NCBI GenBank assembly: GCA_963842355.1
Contig: CAWJGC010000004.1
Location: 806,001 to 870,000 of the forward strand
Direction of reading: 5' to 3'
Length of the DNA stretch: 64,000 nt
DNA from: JASHPR01 sp963842355
GTDB taxonomy: Bacteria > Actinomycetota > Actinomycetes > Streptosporangiales > Streptosporangiaceae
Part shown: positions 28,589-36,974 of the stretch, piece by piece
Position numbering within the stretch: position 1 is the first letter of the stretch
Layout of the letters: every line of letters starts with the position of its first letter
Position numbers and translations under genes: made by a program
Notes under the pieces: model-generated
Seen by the model: the letters and a program-made list of their open reading frames with translations, nothing else
The model's database searches: none
Told to the model about the DNA's origin: nothing

Positions 28589-28687
28589 CGTCGGCCCGTC
28601 TTGGTGAGTTCACTGGTTCATTGGTTGAGTAATGTACCCACGAACAGAAAACCGGTCAAGCTGGGGGCCGGCTTGTAGCGTGGCCAC

Positions 28688-30085
28688 ATGAGCCGTGCTG
28701 CGCGCTACGTGCCGGCCGGGACTCCGGAGCCGCAGCGCGGGCCGCAGCACGGGCCGCAGGCCGGCCTGCCCGGGCGGGCTTTCGCCTCGCTGCGGCCGTT
28801 CCGGAACCGGGCCTTCACGCTGCTGTGGACCGCGGGCCTCATCTCGACGGTCGGGTCCTGGATGCAGACCGTCGCCGTCGGCGCCCTGGTCATCTCGGAT
28901 ACCGGGAAGGCGACCTGGGCGGTCCTCGTCGCCGCGGGAGCGTTCCTGCCGATCGGCCTGCTGTCACCGGTCGGCGGCGCGCTCGCCGATCGCCTGCCGC
29001 GGCGCCCGCTCCTGGTCATCGGGAACCTGGCCGCGGCCGTGACCGCCCTCCTGCTCGCCGTTCTCGTGGCCACGGGCCACGACAGCCCGGCCGCCCTCGT
29101 GGCGCTGGTCACGCTGCAGGGCTCGGCGTCGGCCCTGATCGGGCCGTTCCAGCAGGCGATCCTGCCCGACCTGGTGCCGCAACCGGAGTTCCTCGCGGCC
29201 ATCTCCCTGAATTCGGCCCAGTTCAACCTCGGCCGCATCGTGGGACCGGCCCTGGCGGGAGCCACGGTGGCCGCGTTCGGGTATCCGGTGGCGTTCGTGG
29301 CGAACGCCGTATCGTTCCTCGCGGTCGTGGTGGCCCTGGCGTTCGTGCGCCTGGCCCCGCCCGCCGGGCGGCCCGACGGCCTGTTCGCGTCGCTGTGGTC
29401 GGGCCTGCGGGCCGCGCGCCGTGAGCCGTCGTGCTGGGCCGCCATCGGCACGATCGCGGTGGTGGCCCTGCTCGCCTCCCCGTTCATCGCCCTGGTGCCG
29501 GTGATGGCCCGGCACCTGACCCACGGCGGTTCCCGGGCGGTCGCGCAGACGACGGCCCTGCTCACCACCGCCCAGGGCGTCGGCGCGGTGGTCGGCGCCT
29601 TGTGCCTCGCGCCGCTGGCGTACCGCCTGGGCCGCGGCCGCCTGCTCGGCTGGAGCCTGGCCCTGCTGCCCGTGGTGCTCGTCGCCTACGGCAGCGCGCA
29701 GCGGCCGTGGCAGGGGGCGGCGGGGATCTTCGCGGTCGGCCTGGTGTACATCGGGGTGCTTTCCGGGCTCTCCACCGTCGTCCAGCTTCGGGCCCCGCAG
29801 GCCTACCGGGGCCGGATACTCGCGTTCTTCCTGGTGGCCCTCGGGGTGGCGTACCCGGTCGGCTCGCTCGTCCAGGGGCCGGTCATCGACCGGATCGGGC
29901 TCGGCTGGACCACCGCGGGAGCGGCGGGCCTGCTGTCGCTGATCATGGTGGTCGTCGTGCTCGTGCGGCCGGGCATCGTGCGGGCGATCACCGCGGGACC
30001 GAGAGCGATCCGCCCCGCTGAGGGCCGGCGGCGTCCGGCGAACCCCTCCGTCATGTTTGATGCCGCCCAGCGCGGACAGGGCTGA
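28688..30085 (+). CDS. MFS transporter (EntS/MFS_3-like exporter)
   Basis: 465 residues with about 12 helices. Family motifs: FRNRAFTLLWTAGLISTVGS, LGRIVGPALAGATVA, GGALADRLPRRPLLVIGN (the MFS loop 2-3 motif). Related proteins export siderophores or drugs. The N-terminus is Pro/Gly/Gln-rich with GPQHGPQ repeats. Divergent from the GntR operon; the shared interval suggests joint control. Confidence 0.88.
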   Translation: MSRAARYVPAGTPEPQRGPQHGPQAGLPGRAFASLRPFRNRAFTLLWTAGLISTVGSWMQTVAVGALVISDTGKATWAVLVAAGAFLPIGLLSPVGGALADRLPRRPLLVIGNLAAAVTALLLAVLVATGHDSPAALVALVTLQGSASALIGPFQQAILPDLVPQPEFLAAISLNSAQFNLGRIVGPALAGATVAAFGYPVAFVANAVSFLAVVVALAFVRLAPPAGRPDGLFASLWSGLRAARREPSCWAAIGTIAVVALLASPFIALVPVMARHLTHGGSRAVAQTTALLTTAQGVGAVVGALCLAPLAYRLGRGRLLGWSLALLPVVLVAYGSAQRPWQGAAGIFAVGLVYIGVLSGLSTVVQLRAPQAYRGRILAFFLVALGVAYPVGSLVQGPVIDRIGLGWTTAGAAGLLSLIMVVVVLVRPGIVRAITAGPRAIRPAEGRRRPANPSVMFDAAQRGQG

Positions 30086-30155
30086 CGGGCATGCCTGGCC
30101 GGAAATGCCGCCGGGCAGCCGACGTGCCCAGGCCTAGATGAGAGGAGACCCCGTC

Positions 30156-30329
30156 ATGGGAGCCGAGAAGAAGGCCTCCGACAAGGTCAAGGCCGCGAAG
30201 GGAAAGGTCAAGAAGAAGGCTGGCCAGGCGGTCGGCAATCCCCGGCTGGAGGCCGAGGGCCGGGCCGATCAGACCGAGGGAAACCTCAAGCAGGCCGGCG
30301 AGAAGGTCAAGGACGCGTTCAAGAAGTAG
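30156..30329 (+). CDS. CsbD-family stress protein
   Basis: 57 residues from the ATG at 30156, 9 bases after GAGGAG. Composition is Lys/Glu/Ala-rich with the family pattern KVKKKAGQAVGNPRLEAEG and TEGNLKQAGEKVKDAFKK. CsbD proteins are small general-stress proteins of unknown mechanism, often controlled by alternative sigma factors. Followed directly by a strong hairpin. Confidence 0.9.
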   Translation: MGAEKKASDKVKAAKGKVKKKAGQAVGNPRLEAEGRADQTEGNLKQAGEKVKDAFKK

Positions 30330-30338
30330 CCGGCGCAT

Positions 30339-30364
30339 CCACGGCCCGGCACGTCGGGCCGTGG
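30339..30364. terminator. Bidirectional hairpin terminator
   Basis: CCACGGCCCG (30339-30348) pairs perfectly with CGGGCCGTGG (30355-30364) around a 6-base loop. It lies 10 bases after the CsbD stop and 18 bases from the end of the convergent KaiC-like gene, so it can serve both. No U-tract, as is common in actinomycetes. Confidence 0.7.
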
Positions 30365-30381
30365 GTGCACCATACCGTCTG

Positions 30382-31809
30382 CTACGTGCGCAGCGCGCTC
30401 CAGCCGAGACGCCCGCTGACTCCATCGAGCTTTTCTCCTACGGCGATGCCGTGATCGGTGATGGCGTAGCTGCTCAGGGTCATCTCGTGCCGACTGTTCC
30501 GCATCTTGACCACGCTGAGCGTACGGCCGATCCGGGATCCTAGTTCGATATACCGCAGGTCGATGACGTTGTGGAACAAGAACATCAGGGGGGCCAGCCC
30601 GTTATTGTCATCAATCCCATGAGGCGGTGTTTCGCTCGTGACCAGCGATGAGGTCCCCGAGGCCCGGATGAGCCCGATGAGGCTGCGCAGGAAGGCGGGG
30701 AAGCGCTCGGCCTCGCGGACAGCGAAGATCAGCTCGGCCAGGCTGTCGATGGCGACGCGGCTGACCGGCTGGGCGGCCAGTTCCGCGCGCATGGCTCCGG
30801 CCAGGACGTCCAGGTCGAGGTTGCCCATCGGTACGTACAAGATGTGCAGATGCCCGGAGTCGCGGGCCGCCCGCAGGTCCCAGCCGAACGTGGCGGCCAT
30901 GCCCATGAGCTCATCCGGGGTGTCCTGGAACGTGATGTAGAGGCACCGTTCGCCTTGCGCCAGGGCCTGCGCGATCCAGCGCAGCCCGAACATGGTCTTG
31001 CCGACGCCTGAAGGCCCCATGACTAGAGTGGCGTCGCCGGTCTTCGGCCCGCCGTCCATGAGTTCGTCCAGGCCGGGAATCCCGGTGTGGTCCCGGCCCG
31101 ATACCGCCGCTACCCGGTCCGGGTGCAGGGTTTCTATGCGCGGGAAGACCTCGATGCCGCCCGAGCCGATCTGGAAGGTGTGCCGGCCTGGCCGCTGGCT
31201 TGCGCCGCGCACCTTCATGACCCGCAGCGACCGCCGGTCGACCGGCTCGCGGCGCTGATACTCGAGCTGGATGATGGCGTCAGCCAGGGAGAACTCGATA
31301 CCGCTCTCCAGTTCATCGGGCGTGTACTCGCCCAGCATCAGCAGGACCGTGCCGGTGTCGGCCAGGCGGCTGGTCAGGTCGTACAGCGCGCCGCGCAACT
31401 CGCGCTCGCTGGAAAAATCGCGCAGCATCTTGGCGCTGTCGATCACCACGACCGCGGGCTCCTCCTCCAGCGCCTTCCTGACGATCTCCGACGCCAGCGT
31501 GGCCAGCCCGTCTGCGGCTCCCGGCCGCAGGAAGTCACCCAGATGGATCTGCTCGACCCGCGAGCCCAGGGCCGCCGGGTCGAAGAAAGTGAACGTCTCC
31601 AGGTGCCTGACCAGCTTGGTATGCGGCTCGGACACCGTCGTGTAGTACACGCACTTGTGCTCCGCCACGCCGTTGGCGAAGCACACCTGCTGGGCCAGGA
31701 TCGTCTTGCCGGTGCCCGGTGCCCCGGCCAGCACGACGACCGCGCCCCCCTTCAGGCCGCCGCCGAGCACCAGATCCAGCCCGGGAATGCCGGTCGCCAT
31801 GAGCGTCAA
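30382..31809 (-). CDS. KaiC/RAD55-like double-domain ATPase without phosphosites
   Basis: 475 residues, two RecA-like KaiC domains. P-loops GAPGTGKT (29-36) and GPSGVGKT (265-272). The catalytic Glu pair of KaiC is not kept: CI has TVSEP, CII has TFQDT. The CII region that carries Ser431/Thr432 in cyanobacterial KaiC reads LAPLMFLFHNVIDLRYIEL, with no hydroxyl pair. It probably works as an ATP-dependent switch rather than an autokinase. The start overlaps the receiver gene stop by 4 bases (ATGA), implying a receiver-KaiC partnership. Ends at the hairpin shared with csbD. Confidence 0.82.
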   Translation of the reverse strand: MTLMATGIPGLDLVLGGGLKGGAVVVLAGAPGTGKTILAQQVCFANGVAEHKCVYYTTVSEPHTKLVRHLETFTFFDPAALGSRVEQIHLGDFLRPGAADGLATLASEIVRKALEEEPAVVVIDSAKMLRDFSSERELRGALYDLTSRLADTGTVLLMLGEYTPDELESGIEFSLADAIIQLEYQRREPVDRRSLRVMKVRGASQRPGRHTFQIGSGGIEVFPRIETLHPDRVAAVSGRDHTGIPGLDELMDGGPKTGDATLVMGPSGVGKTMFGLRWIAQALAQGERCLYITFQDTPDELMGMAATFGWDLRAARDSGHLHILYVPMGNLDLDVLAGAMRAELAAQPVSRVAIDSLAELIFAVREAERFPAFLRSLIGLIRASGTSSLVTSETPPHGIDDNNGLAPLMFLFHNVIDLRYIELGSRIGRTLSVVKMRNSRHEMTLSSYAITDHGIAVGEKLDGVSGRLGWSALRT

Positions 31810-32165
31810 CGCAGGTCACGTCCTTCTCCCAGCAAGGCATCCGCGACTTCGACGAGGCGACGCCACGAGTACGGCTTGGCTAAGACCGCGTCCGCGTCAC
31901 CGGCCAGATGAGAGTCCCCGCTGGCCGCCACGATCGGGATGCCCGCCGTCGCAGGCTCGCAACGCAGCCGCCGGATCAGCTCGGCACCGTTCATGACCGG
32001 CATCATCATGTCGGTCACCACCAGATCCGGCGGCGACTCGCGCACCGCCGCCAGCGCAGCGGCGCCATCCTTCGCTTCGGACACCTCATGTCCGGCCCGC
32101 TCAAAGATCCTTCGGAGCAGGAACCTCTGATCGGGCTCATCGTCCACCACCAGAATCCTCGGCAC
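31806..32165 (-). CDS. Stand-alone response-regulator receiver
   Basis: 119 residues from the GTG at 32165, 9 bases after GTGGAGG (an upstream ATG at 32207 is possible). Receiver residues: ILVVDDEPDQR acidic pair, phosphoacceptor in VVTDMMMPVMNG, Thr/Ser-equivalent in VAASGD, Lys in LAKPYS. No output domain, so it signals by protein contact, most simply with the KaiC-like ATPase whose start codon overlaps its stop. Confidence 0.88.
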   Translation of the reverse strand: MPRILVVDDEPDQRFLLRRIFERAGHEVSEAKDGAAALAAVRESPPDLVVTDMMMPVMNGAELIRRLRCEPATAGIPIVAASGDSHLAGDADAVLAKPYSWRRLVEVADALLGEGRDLR

Positions 32166-32305
32166 GGCGTCGGCCTCCACCGTTGAGCACACTCTGTGCA
32201 CGAGCATACACGTACAGTTTCAGCAGAACGCAGAACCTCTGACCATCCGTAATTTCATTGCAACAGCACGTGACGGCCGCATCCGCGGCCCAGCGGGAGG
32301 CTCCG

Positions 32306-33478
32306 TTATCCTCCGCCGAGGGAACCCGGACGGCGCGGCCGTGCCCGGTGCCCGGCGACCACGATCCAGACCAGGGGCGCCAGGTGCCGGCGCAGCCCGG
32401 CGGCGGCCGTGGGGCTGGCTAGCACGGCGCTATCCGACACCGCCTTGGCCGGGGCCGTGGCGGCCGGGGCCGTGGCAGCGGGGGCCGGCGTGGCCGGGGC
32501 TGTGGCGGCGGGGGCCGGGGTGGCCGGGGTTGTGGCGGCGGGCACGGTGTCGGGATGCGCGCCCGGGCCGTGATGGTCCGCGCCGCCGTGACGAACCACC
32601 CGGCGCACGGCCGGCGTCACCGGCCGGAGGTTGCTGAGGCAGGGCGCGCGGGCTACCAGGATCACGCCCGTCACCACCGCCGCGAGCCCGGCGGCCTGAA
32701 GCGCCAGCATGGCCGGCGAGATGCGGATGACGTCGCCGAAGACCACCACGCCGAGCAGGATGCCGGTCAGCGGCTGGGCCGCGGTGATCCCGGGAAGCGA
32801 GGCGTGCAGCGGGGCGGCGTTGAACGAGCTCTCCATCAGCCACACGCCGATGAGGCCCGCCACGATCACGCAGTAGGCGGGCCAGCTCGTGAACAGCGTG
32901 ACGAACCGGTGCGCGTCCATGATCTGCACGGTCCGCCGGGTCAGCGCGTCCGAGACGCCGAAGACCAGGCCGGCCGCGATCCCCGTGAGGAGCGCTCGTT
33001 GCCGGCCGGAACGCCGCCGGCCCGCGTGCACGAAGCAGTAAGCGACGGCCGCGATCCCGGCGGCGACCGGCCAGTCAGCGGGGGAGCCGAACGATACGTC
33101 GGGCGTTCCCGGGGACCGGGCCAGGGACAACGCCGCCACGCCGCCGCTCAGCAGCACCGCGCCGATGATCTCGGTGGCCCGCAACTGCTGCCGCGACAGC
33201 GGGACGGCCAGCGCCAGCGCGAAGATCAGGTTCGTGGCCAGCAGCGGCTCGGCCAGGGACAGGTCCAGGTGCCCGACGGCCCAGGCCGAGCAGAGCTGCC
33301 CGGCGATCATCACGGCCAGGCCGACCAGCCAGCGGGGACGGTGGAGCAGATCGGTGATCAATCGCAGGCGCAGGAAGTAGGCCTTCGGCGCCTGCTCGGC
33401 GGCATGCTGCTGCAGGACGAAGCCGACCCCCAGCAGCATCGCTGCTGCCAGCGCGATCACGATGTCTGCTACGTCCAT
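32306..33478 (-). CDS. DMT-superfamily transporter with Ala/Thr/Pro repeat tail
   Basis: 390 residues; nine to ten helices in the first 285 (LAAAMLLGVGFVLQQHAAEQ, LSLAEPLLATNLIFALALAV, SLPGITAAQPLTGILLGVVV). The LLATNLIF and ITAAQPL segments are typical of EamA/NIPA-like DMT members. From about residue 310 the chain is an AATAPATPAP-type repeat, variable by slippage, followed by a basic tail. Substrate unknown. Confidence 0.75.
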   Translation of the reverse strand: MDVADIVIALAAAMLLGVGFVLQQHAAEQAPKAYFLRLRLITDLLHRPRWLVGLAVMIAGQLCSAWAVGHLDLSLAEPLLATNLIFALALAVPLSRQQLRATEIIGAVLLSGGVAALSLARSPGTPDVSFGSPADWPVAAGIAAVAYCFVHAGRRRSGRQRALLTGIAAGLVFGVSDALTRRTVQIMDAHRFVTLFTSWPAYCVIVAGLIGVWLMESSFNAAPLHASLPGITAAQPLTGILLGVVVFGDVIRISPAMLALQAAGLAAVVTGVILVARAPCLSNLRPVTPAVRRVVRHGGADHHGPGAHPDTVPAATTPATPAPAATAPATPAPAATAPAATAPAKAVSDSAVLASPTAAAGLRRHLAPLVWIVVAGHRARPRRPGSLGGG

Positions 33479-33479
33479 A

Positions 33480-33889
33480 TCACTCCGTCATCTGGGTTCC
33501 GCGCTGGTGCCGCCTGCCGACTGTGCGTGAGGAATCGACTGCGCGGTGCAAGCATAGGGGTATGCCGTAAGTATCCCGGACCCCCCTCCCGTGGGAGTGC
33601 CGCTCAGCAGATCTCACAGTGGTTTTCGGCGACAGCGAGCCGGTGTCCGAACCCCGGAGACCGTGCTCGCAGTGTAGGACGCAAAGCTGAGCCTGGGGTG
33701 GGGCCACAATGAGGAAACGGTCCGAAGCTCCGGCGGGTTCGGCCCGGCCCGGCCCGGCCGGGTAGGACGGTCAGGTAGGGCAGCGAGCAACCTGGATCAG
33801 GACCGCGACCTCGGGCCCGCCCCGACGGGCAACGCGGAAGTCGCGGCCGGCGAAGCTCATCGCCGGCCACCGCGGGCGGCGGGCCGGGG
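33480..33889. other. Intergenic region, about 410 bases, no gene seen
   Basis: Lies upstream of the DMT transporter and beyond the 23-codon membrane gene. Holds a short CCCGGCCCGGCCCGG run (about 33740-33762). No frame with a ribosome site or family resemblance was found; frames on the minus strand are Arg/Pro-rich. Confidence 0.4.
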
Positions 33890-33961
33890 TTATCTCCTCA
33901 GGAACAGGATGAGAAGCACGATCAGCACGATGACCACGAGCGTTCCGAGGCCGATATACAT
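33890..33961 (-). CDS. 23-residue single-pass membrane peptide
   Basis: An ATG (33959-33961) 8 bases after AGAGAGGA opens a 23-codon frame: Met-Tyr-Ile-Gly-Leu-Gly-Thr, then about 13 Val/Ile/Leu residues, ending Leu-Phe-Leu-Arg-Arg. One transmembrane helix with a positive C-terminal cap. The strong ribosome site and clean hydrophobic composition support a real gene. Small membrane peptides of this kind often respond to stress or modulate transporters. Confidence 0.55.
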   Translation of the reverse strand: MYIGLGTLVVIVLIVLLILFLRR

Positions 33962-34271
33962 GGGGGGATTCCTCTCTCCTCGTATCGCCTCATCTCGATC
34001 TGCCGCATTAGCGGTGAGGCACGCCCGCACTGCCCCCGGTCAGCCGATCCAAACCGGCCGGCCTCCGCCCTCCGCCCCCGTCCCGCCGTACCTGCCGGGT
34101 TTCGATGCGTGCTGGCATTGGCGTAGGGCTTTCCCTACCGCTGAGGCGACGCACTTGCGCGGCGCAAATTCGTATGCAACTCTCAATCCGCAACATGAAG
34201 GCGGTTAGCGTCGCCATGGCTACAGGAGCGGCCATGCTCAGTGGCTTATTGACCGGCCCGGGCGTTGCCGG
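33962..34271. promoter_or_regulatory. Divergent regulatory region with 13-bp palindrome
   Basis: 310 bases between the small membrane peptide and the XRE regulator. A perfect palindrome TTGCGCGGCGCAA at 34155-34167 lies in an AT-richer stretch about 105 bases upstream of the XRE gene and is a good candidate for its autoregulatory operator. The rest is featureless GC-rich DNA. Confidence 0.45.
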
Positions 34272-35348
34272 GTGAGCGCGATGGACCAGCAGCTCGTACT
34301 CGGGCGGGCGATCGCCGAGCAGCGGCGCTGGCACGGGCTGTCCCAGGCCGAGCTGGCCCGCCTGCTTGACCGGCCGGCGGCCTGGGTGTCGCTGGTCGAG
34401 CGGGGCCTGGCGCAGGCCGAGCCCATGCCGGTGCTGGAAGCCGTGGCCAGCGCGCTCGGCACGCCGCTGCCCGCCCGGCATCCCGGCCCGCAGCCAGCCG
34501 ACCCGCCCCGCGGGGCCGGGACGAGCGCGGACCGCGGGGCCGGGACGGCCGACGGCTTCCAGAGCGGCACCGGCGCGGCGAGCGCCGCCAGGGCGCTGCG
34601 GCTCCTGGCCACCCATCGATCACCGCACCGTGCCGCGCCGGACAGCCCCGTGCCCATGGCAGCCCTGCGCGCCGATACCGACCGGTCGTGGGTCCTGGCC
34701 CGGGCCGGCCGCTACGACGAGCTGGCCGATCTGCTGGGCCGTTTGCTGCCGGAACTGAGCGCCGCCGGGCTCGGCGCCCCCGGCCCGCCGGAGCGCGCGA
34801 CGCTGGAGGAACTGATCGCCGCCTCCTACCAGGCGTGCTCCGCGGCCCTGTGCAAGCTCGGCGAGCACGAGAGCGCCAAGGCAGCCGCCAGCCGCGCCCT
34901 GGCCGCCGCGCAGCGGGCCGGGGACCTGCTGCTGGCCGCGGCCAGCGCCTACCTGCTCACCCGCATCCTGATGGAAGTGGGCCGCTACCCCCACGCCGAG
35001 GAAACCGCGAGGAAGGCCGCGGCCGCCCTGACGCGGCAGGCCGCCGGCGGCCGCCCCGAGGCCGTCTGCCTGCGCGGAGCGCTGGTCCTGCTGCGCGCTC
35101 TCATCGCCGCCCGCGCCGGCGACACGGCTGCGGCCGATGAGCATCTCGGCCACGCGCGCGACATGGCCATGCGCCTCATGACGACCGGCGGCGGCCGCGA
35201 CACTGGCTTCGGGCCGAGCCATGTCGCGCTCTACGAAATCGCCGTCCGGGTCGAGACCGCCGTCCGGGTCGAGACCGGCGACGCAGATGGCGCCCGGCCG
35301 TGGGCACCGCCTCGCTCGCCGCACGCCGGGCCGACCTGCGCCCGGTGA
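34272..35348 (+). CDS. XRE regulator with TPR-like helical domain, 3' end altered
   Basis: 358 residues. N-terminal HTH at about 12-66 (RAIAEQRRWHGLSQAELARL, RPAAWVSLVERG), a disordered Gly/Pro linker, then TPR-like helices to FGPSHVALYEIAVRVE. The related regulator at 60095-61499 continues about 100 residues past this point. Here the frame instead gives a duplicated VRVETA block and a Pro/Arg tail, while the next frame reads VGTASLAARRADLRPV. So the C-terminus is probably frameshifted or truncated. Regulatory target unknown. Confidence 0.7.
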   Translation: MSAMDQQLVLGRAIAEQRRWHGLSQAELARLLDRPAAWVSLVERGLAQAEPMPVLEAVASALGTPLPARHPGPQPADPPRGAGTSADRGAGTADGFQSGTGAASAARALRLLATHRSPHRAAPDSPVPMAALRADTDRSWVLARAGRYDELADLLGRLLPELSAAGLGAPGPPERATLEELIAASYQACSAALCKLGEHESAKAAASRALAAAQRAGDLLLAAASAYLLTRILMEVGRYPHAEETARKAAAALTRQAAGGRPEAVCLRGALVLLRALIAARAGDTAAADEHLGHARDMAMRLMTTGGGRDTGFGPSHVALYEIAVRVETAVRVETGDADGARPWAPPRSPHAGPTCAR

Positions 35349-35381
35349 CAGCACGGCGCTCCCGTCCCGGCGCCCGGACGG

Positions 35382-36188
35382 TCAGGCCCAGACGGTCATT
35401 CCGACCGGCATCGCCGCGTCCCAGTTGCCCGCGGCGATGTACTCGCTCTCCAGCGGGCCGAAACCATGCGGGCGGTGAGTCGCAGTCAGCCAGATGACCT
35501 GTTGCACGGGCAGGTGGTGCTGCTGCGCCACCGCGCGGATCGACGTATGCGCCGGAGCGTTGTACGCCTGCGGCGTCTGCGCCGCGTAGCTGTTGATCCA
35601 CGTCTGCAGGTCGGCCGCCGTGCCGTTGAAGGCGTCCGCGTCCACCCCGTTGCGCAGCCCCCACTGCCAGAACGTCCATTTCGCCCAGGGAGGCGGAGGT
35701 ACCGGGGCCGATGAGGCCGGGTAGGCGAGCCAGAGCGGCCACTGCCCGAGGCCCGCGCAGTGACCGTCGGCAGCGAAACTGATAAATGTGTAGACCCCGC
35801 GCGGGTTATGCGGCGCCAGCTTGTCGAGCTCTTTCATGAAGGCCAGCGCGGCAGCGGACGTTTCCGCTGGCGATGCCCCGCACGTCTCGTGGTCGAGCCA
35901 CAGCATGTCGGCGGCGTCGAGACCGATAAGCGCATGCTGGTGGACGAAGTACTCGGCCTGCGCCTGGCCCGACAATGTCGGATCGAAGAAGTGGTACGCG
36001 CCGCGTACGAGCCCTTTTGCCTTGATCTGCTCGCTGTTCCACTGTGCGTCAGGGTCCGGCGAGTTGGTGCTCTTGCCCAGGCCCTGGGTAAGCCGGTAGA
36101 CGCCGAATGACAGGCCGGTTGTACCGGACCAGTCATATTTTCCCTGGTAATTACTTACATCGAGCCCTTGTGCGCTCCGTACAGCCAT
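35382..36188 (-). CDS. Glycoside hydrolase family 25 lysozyme-like protein
   Basis: 268 residues. GH25 features: GLDVSNYQGKYDW with the N-terminal Asp, GAYHFFDPT, and the catalytic DHE in ADMLWLDHETCG. The C-terminal 60 residues (HTSIRAVAQQHHLPVQQVIW) look like a LysM-type or other wall-binding module. No signal peptide is visible, as in phage endolysins or proteins exported by a non-Sec route. Divergent from an NlpC/P60-like gene 250 bases away. Confidence 0.82.
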   Translation of the reverse strand: MAVRSAQGLDVSNYQGKYDWSGTTGLSFGVYRLTQGLGKSTNSPDPDAQWNSEQIKAKGLVRGAYHFFDPTLSGQAQAEYFVHQHALIGLDAADMLWLDHETCGASPAETSAAALAFMKELDKLAPHNPRGVYTFISFAADGHCAGLGQWPLWLAYPASSAPVPPPPWAKWTFWQWGLRNGVDADAFNGTAADLQTWINSYAAQTPQAYNAPAHTSIRAVAQQHHLPVQQVIWLTATHRPHGFGPLESEYIAAGNWDAAMPVGMTVWA

Positions 36189-36438
36189 TTGGTGCCTCCT
36201 GCCGAGGGCTGCGTGTTCGTCAGCATAGTCATGGAAGTCGCCCCAGCCTAGAGCTTTAGCGGGACCTTAGTCTTACCTCAGAAAAGTCCACATGCCGGCC
36301 AGCTCATCCATTATTGACAGAAGCCGGATAGCGCCCGGATATTGTCTAGCGGCGGGTATCGTGACGGCGTATCGTTCCGTGTCCCTGGGCCGATGCCCTG
36401 TTGGAAGCATCTTTATTCGGCGAGCGGGGAGACGCGTA

Positions 36439-36915
36439 ATGACGACAGTCATGGACACCCGGCAGGCAATGGTGAACGACTGCGAATGGGCGATCGAGCA
36501 CAAGAGCGAGATCCACTACGGCCAGGTCCGGCCGATCCCGGTCAACCTGCCGAGGTTCTCCTTGCCGTTCACCACGGACTGCTCAGGCTTCGTGACCCTG
36601 ATGGCGAAGTGGAGCGGAAACCCGGACCCGAACGGCAACGACTTCGACGGCCAGGGCTACACCGGCACGATGCTCAACCATCTCCCGCACATCCCGTTCC
36701 AGCAGACCTGGCGTGGCGACCTCGTGGTCTTCGGCGCGTATCCGGGCCTGCACGTCGTGGCCCTGCTCGCGGGCGGGTTGCACCACAGCAATCCGCCCGT
36801 CGTGTCGCACGGCGGGCCGGGTAACCCGAGCAGCTACCCGCTCTCCGAGATGATCGGCTTCTTCGGCTACGCCTGCCCCGTTACCTACCTGCAACTCCTG
36901 CCTAACATCACGTGA
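36439..36915 (+). CDS. NlpC/P60- or CHAP-like cysteine peptidoglycan hydrolase
   Basis: 158 residues from the ATG at 36439, after GGGGAGA. Catalytic Cys in FTTDCSGFVTLMAKWSG and His in GLHVVALLAGG match NlpC/P60-type amidases or endopeptidases. No signal peptide. The pairing with a GH25 lysozyme suggests a two-enzyme cell-wall lytic set of phage or bacteriocin-release type, though no capsid, tail or holin gene is near. Confidence 0.7.
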   Translation: MTTVMDTRQAMVNDCEWAIEHKSEIHYGQVRPIPVNLPRFSLPFTTDCSGFVTLMAKWSGNPDPNGNDFDGQGYTGTMLNHLPHIPFQQTWRGDLVVFGAYPGLHVVALLAGGLHHSNPPVVSHGGPGNPSSYPLSEMIGFFGYACPVTYLQLLPNIT

Positions 36916-36974
36916 CCGGCGCCTTCTTCCACGGCCGCAACGCAGACCCGGGAACTGCGTGAGGCGAATGGCGC

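Noticed and set aside
35382..36915. Prophage remnant around the lysozyme and NlpC/P60 genes
   Set aside because: No integrase, capsid, tail, holin or attachment repeats were seen; kept only as a finding about the two enzymes.
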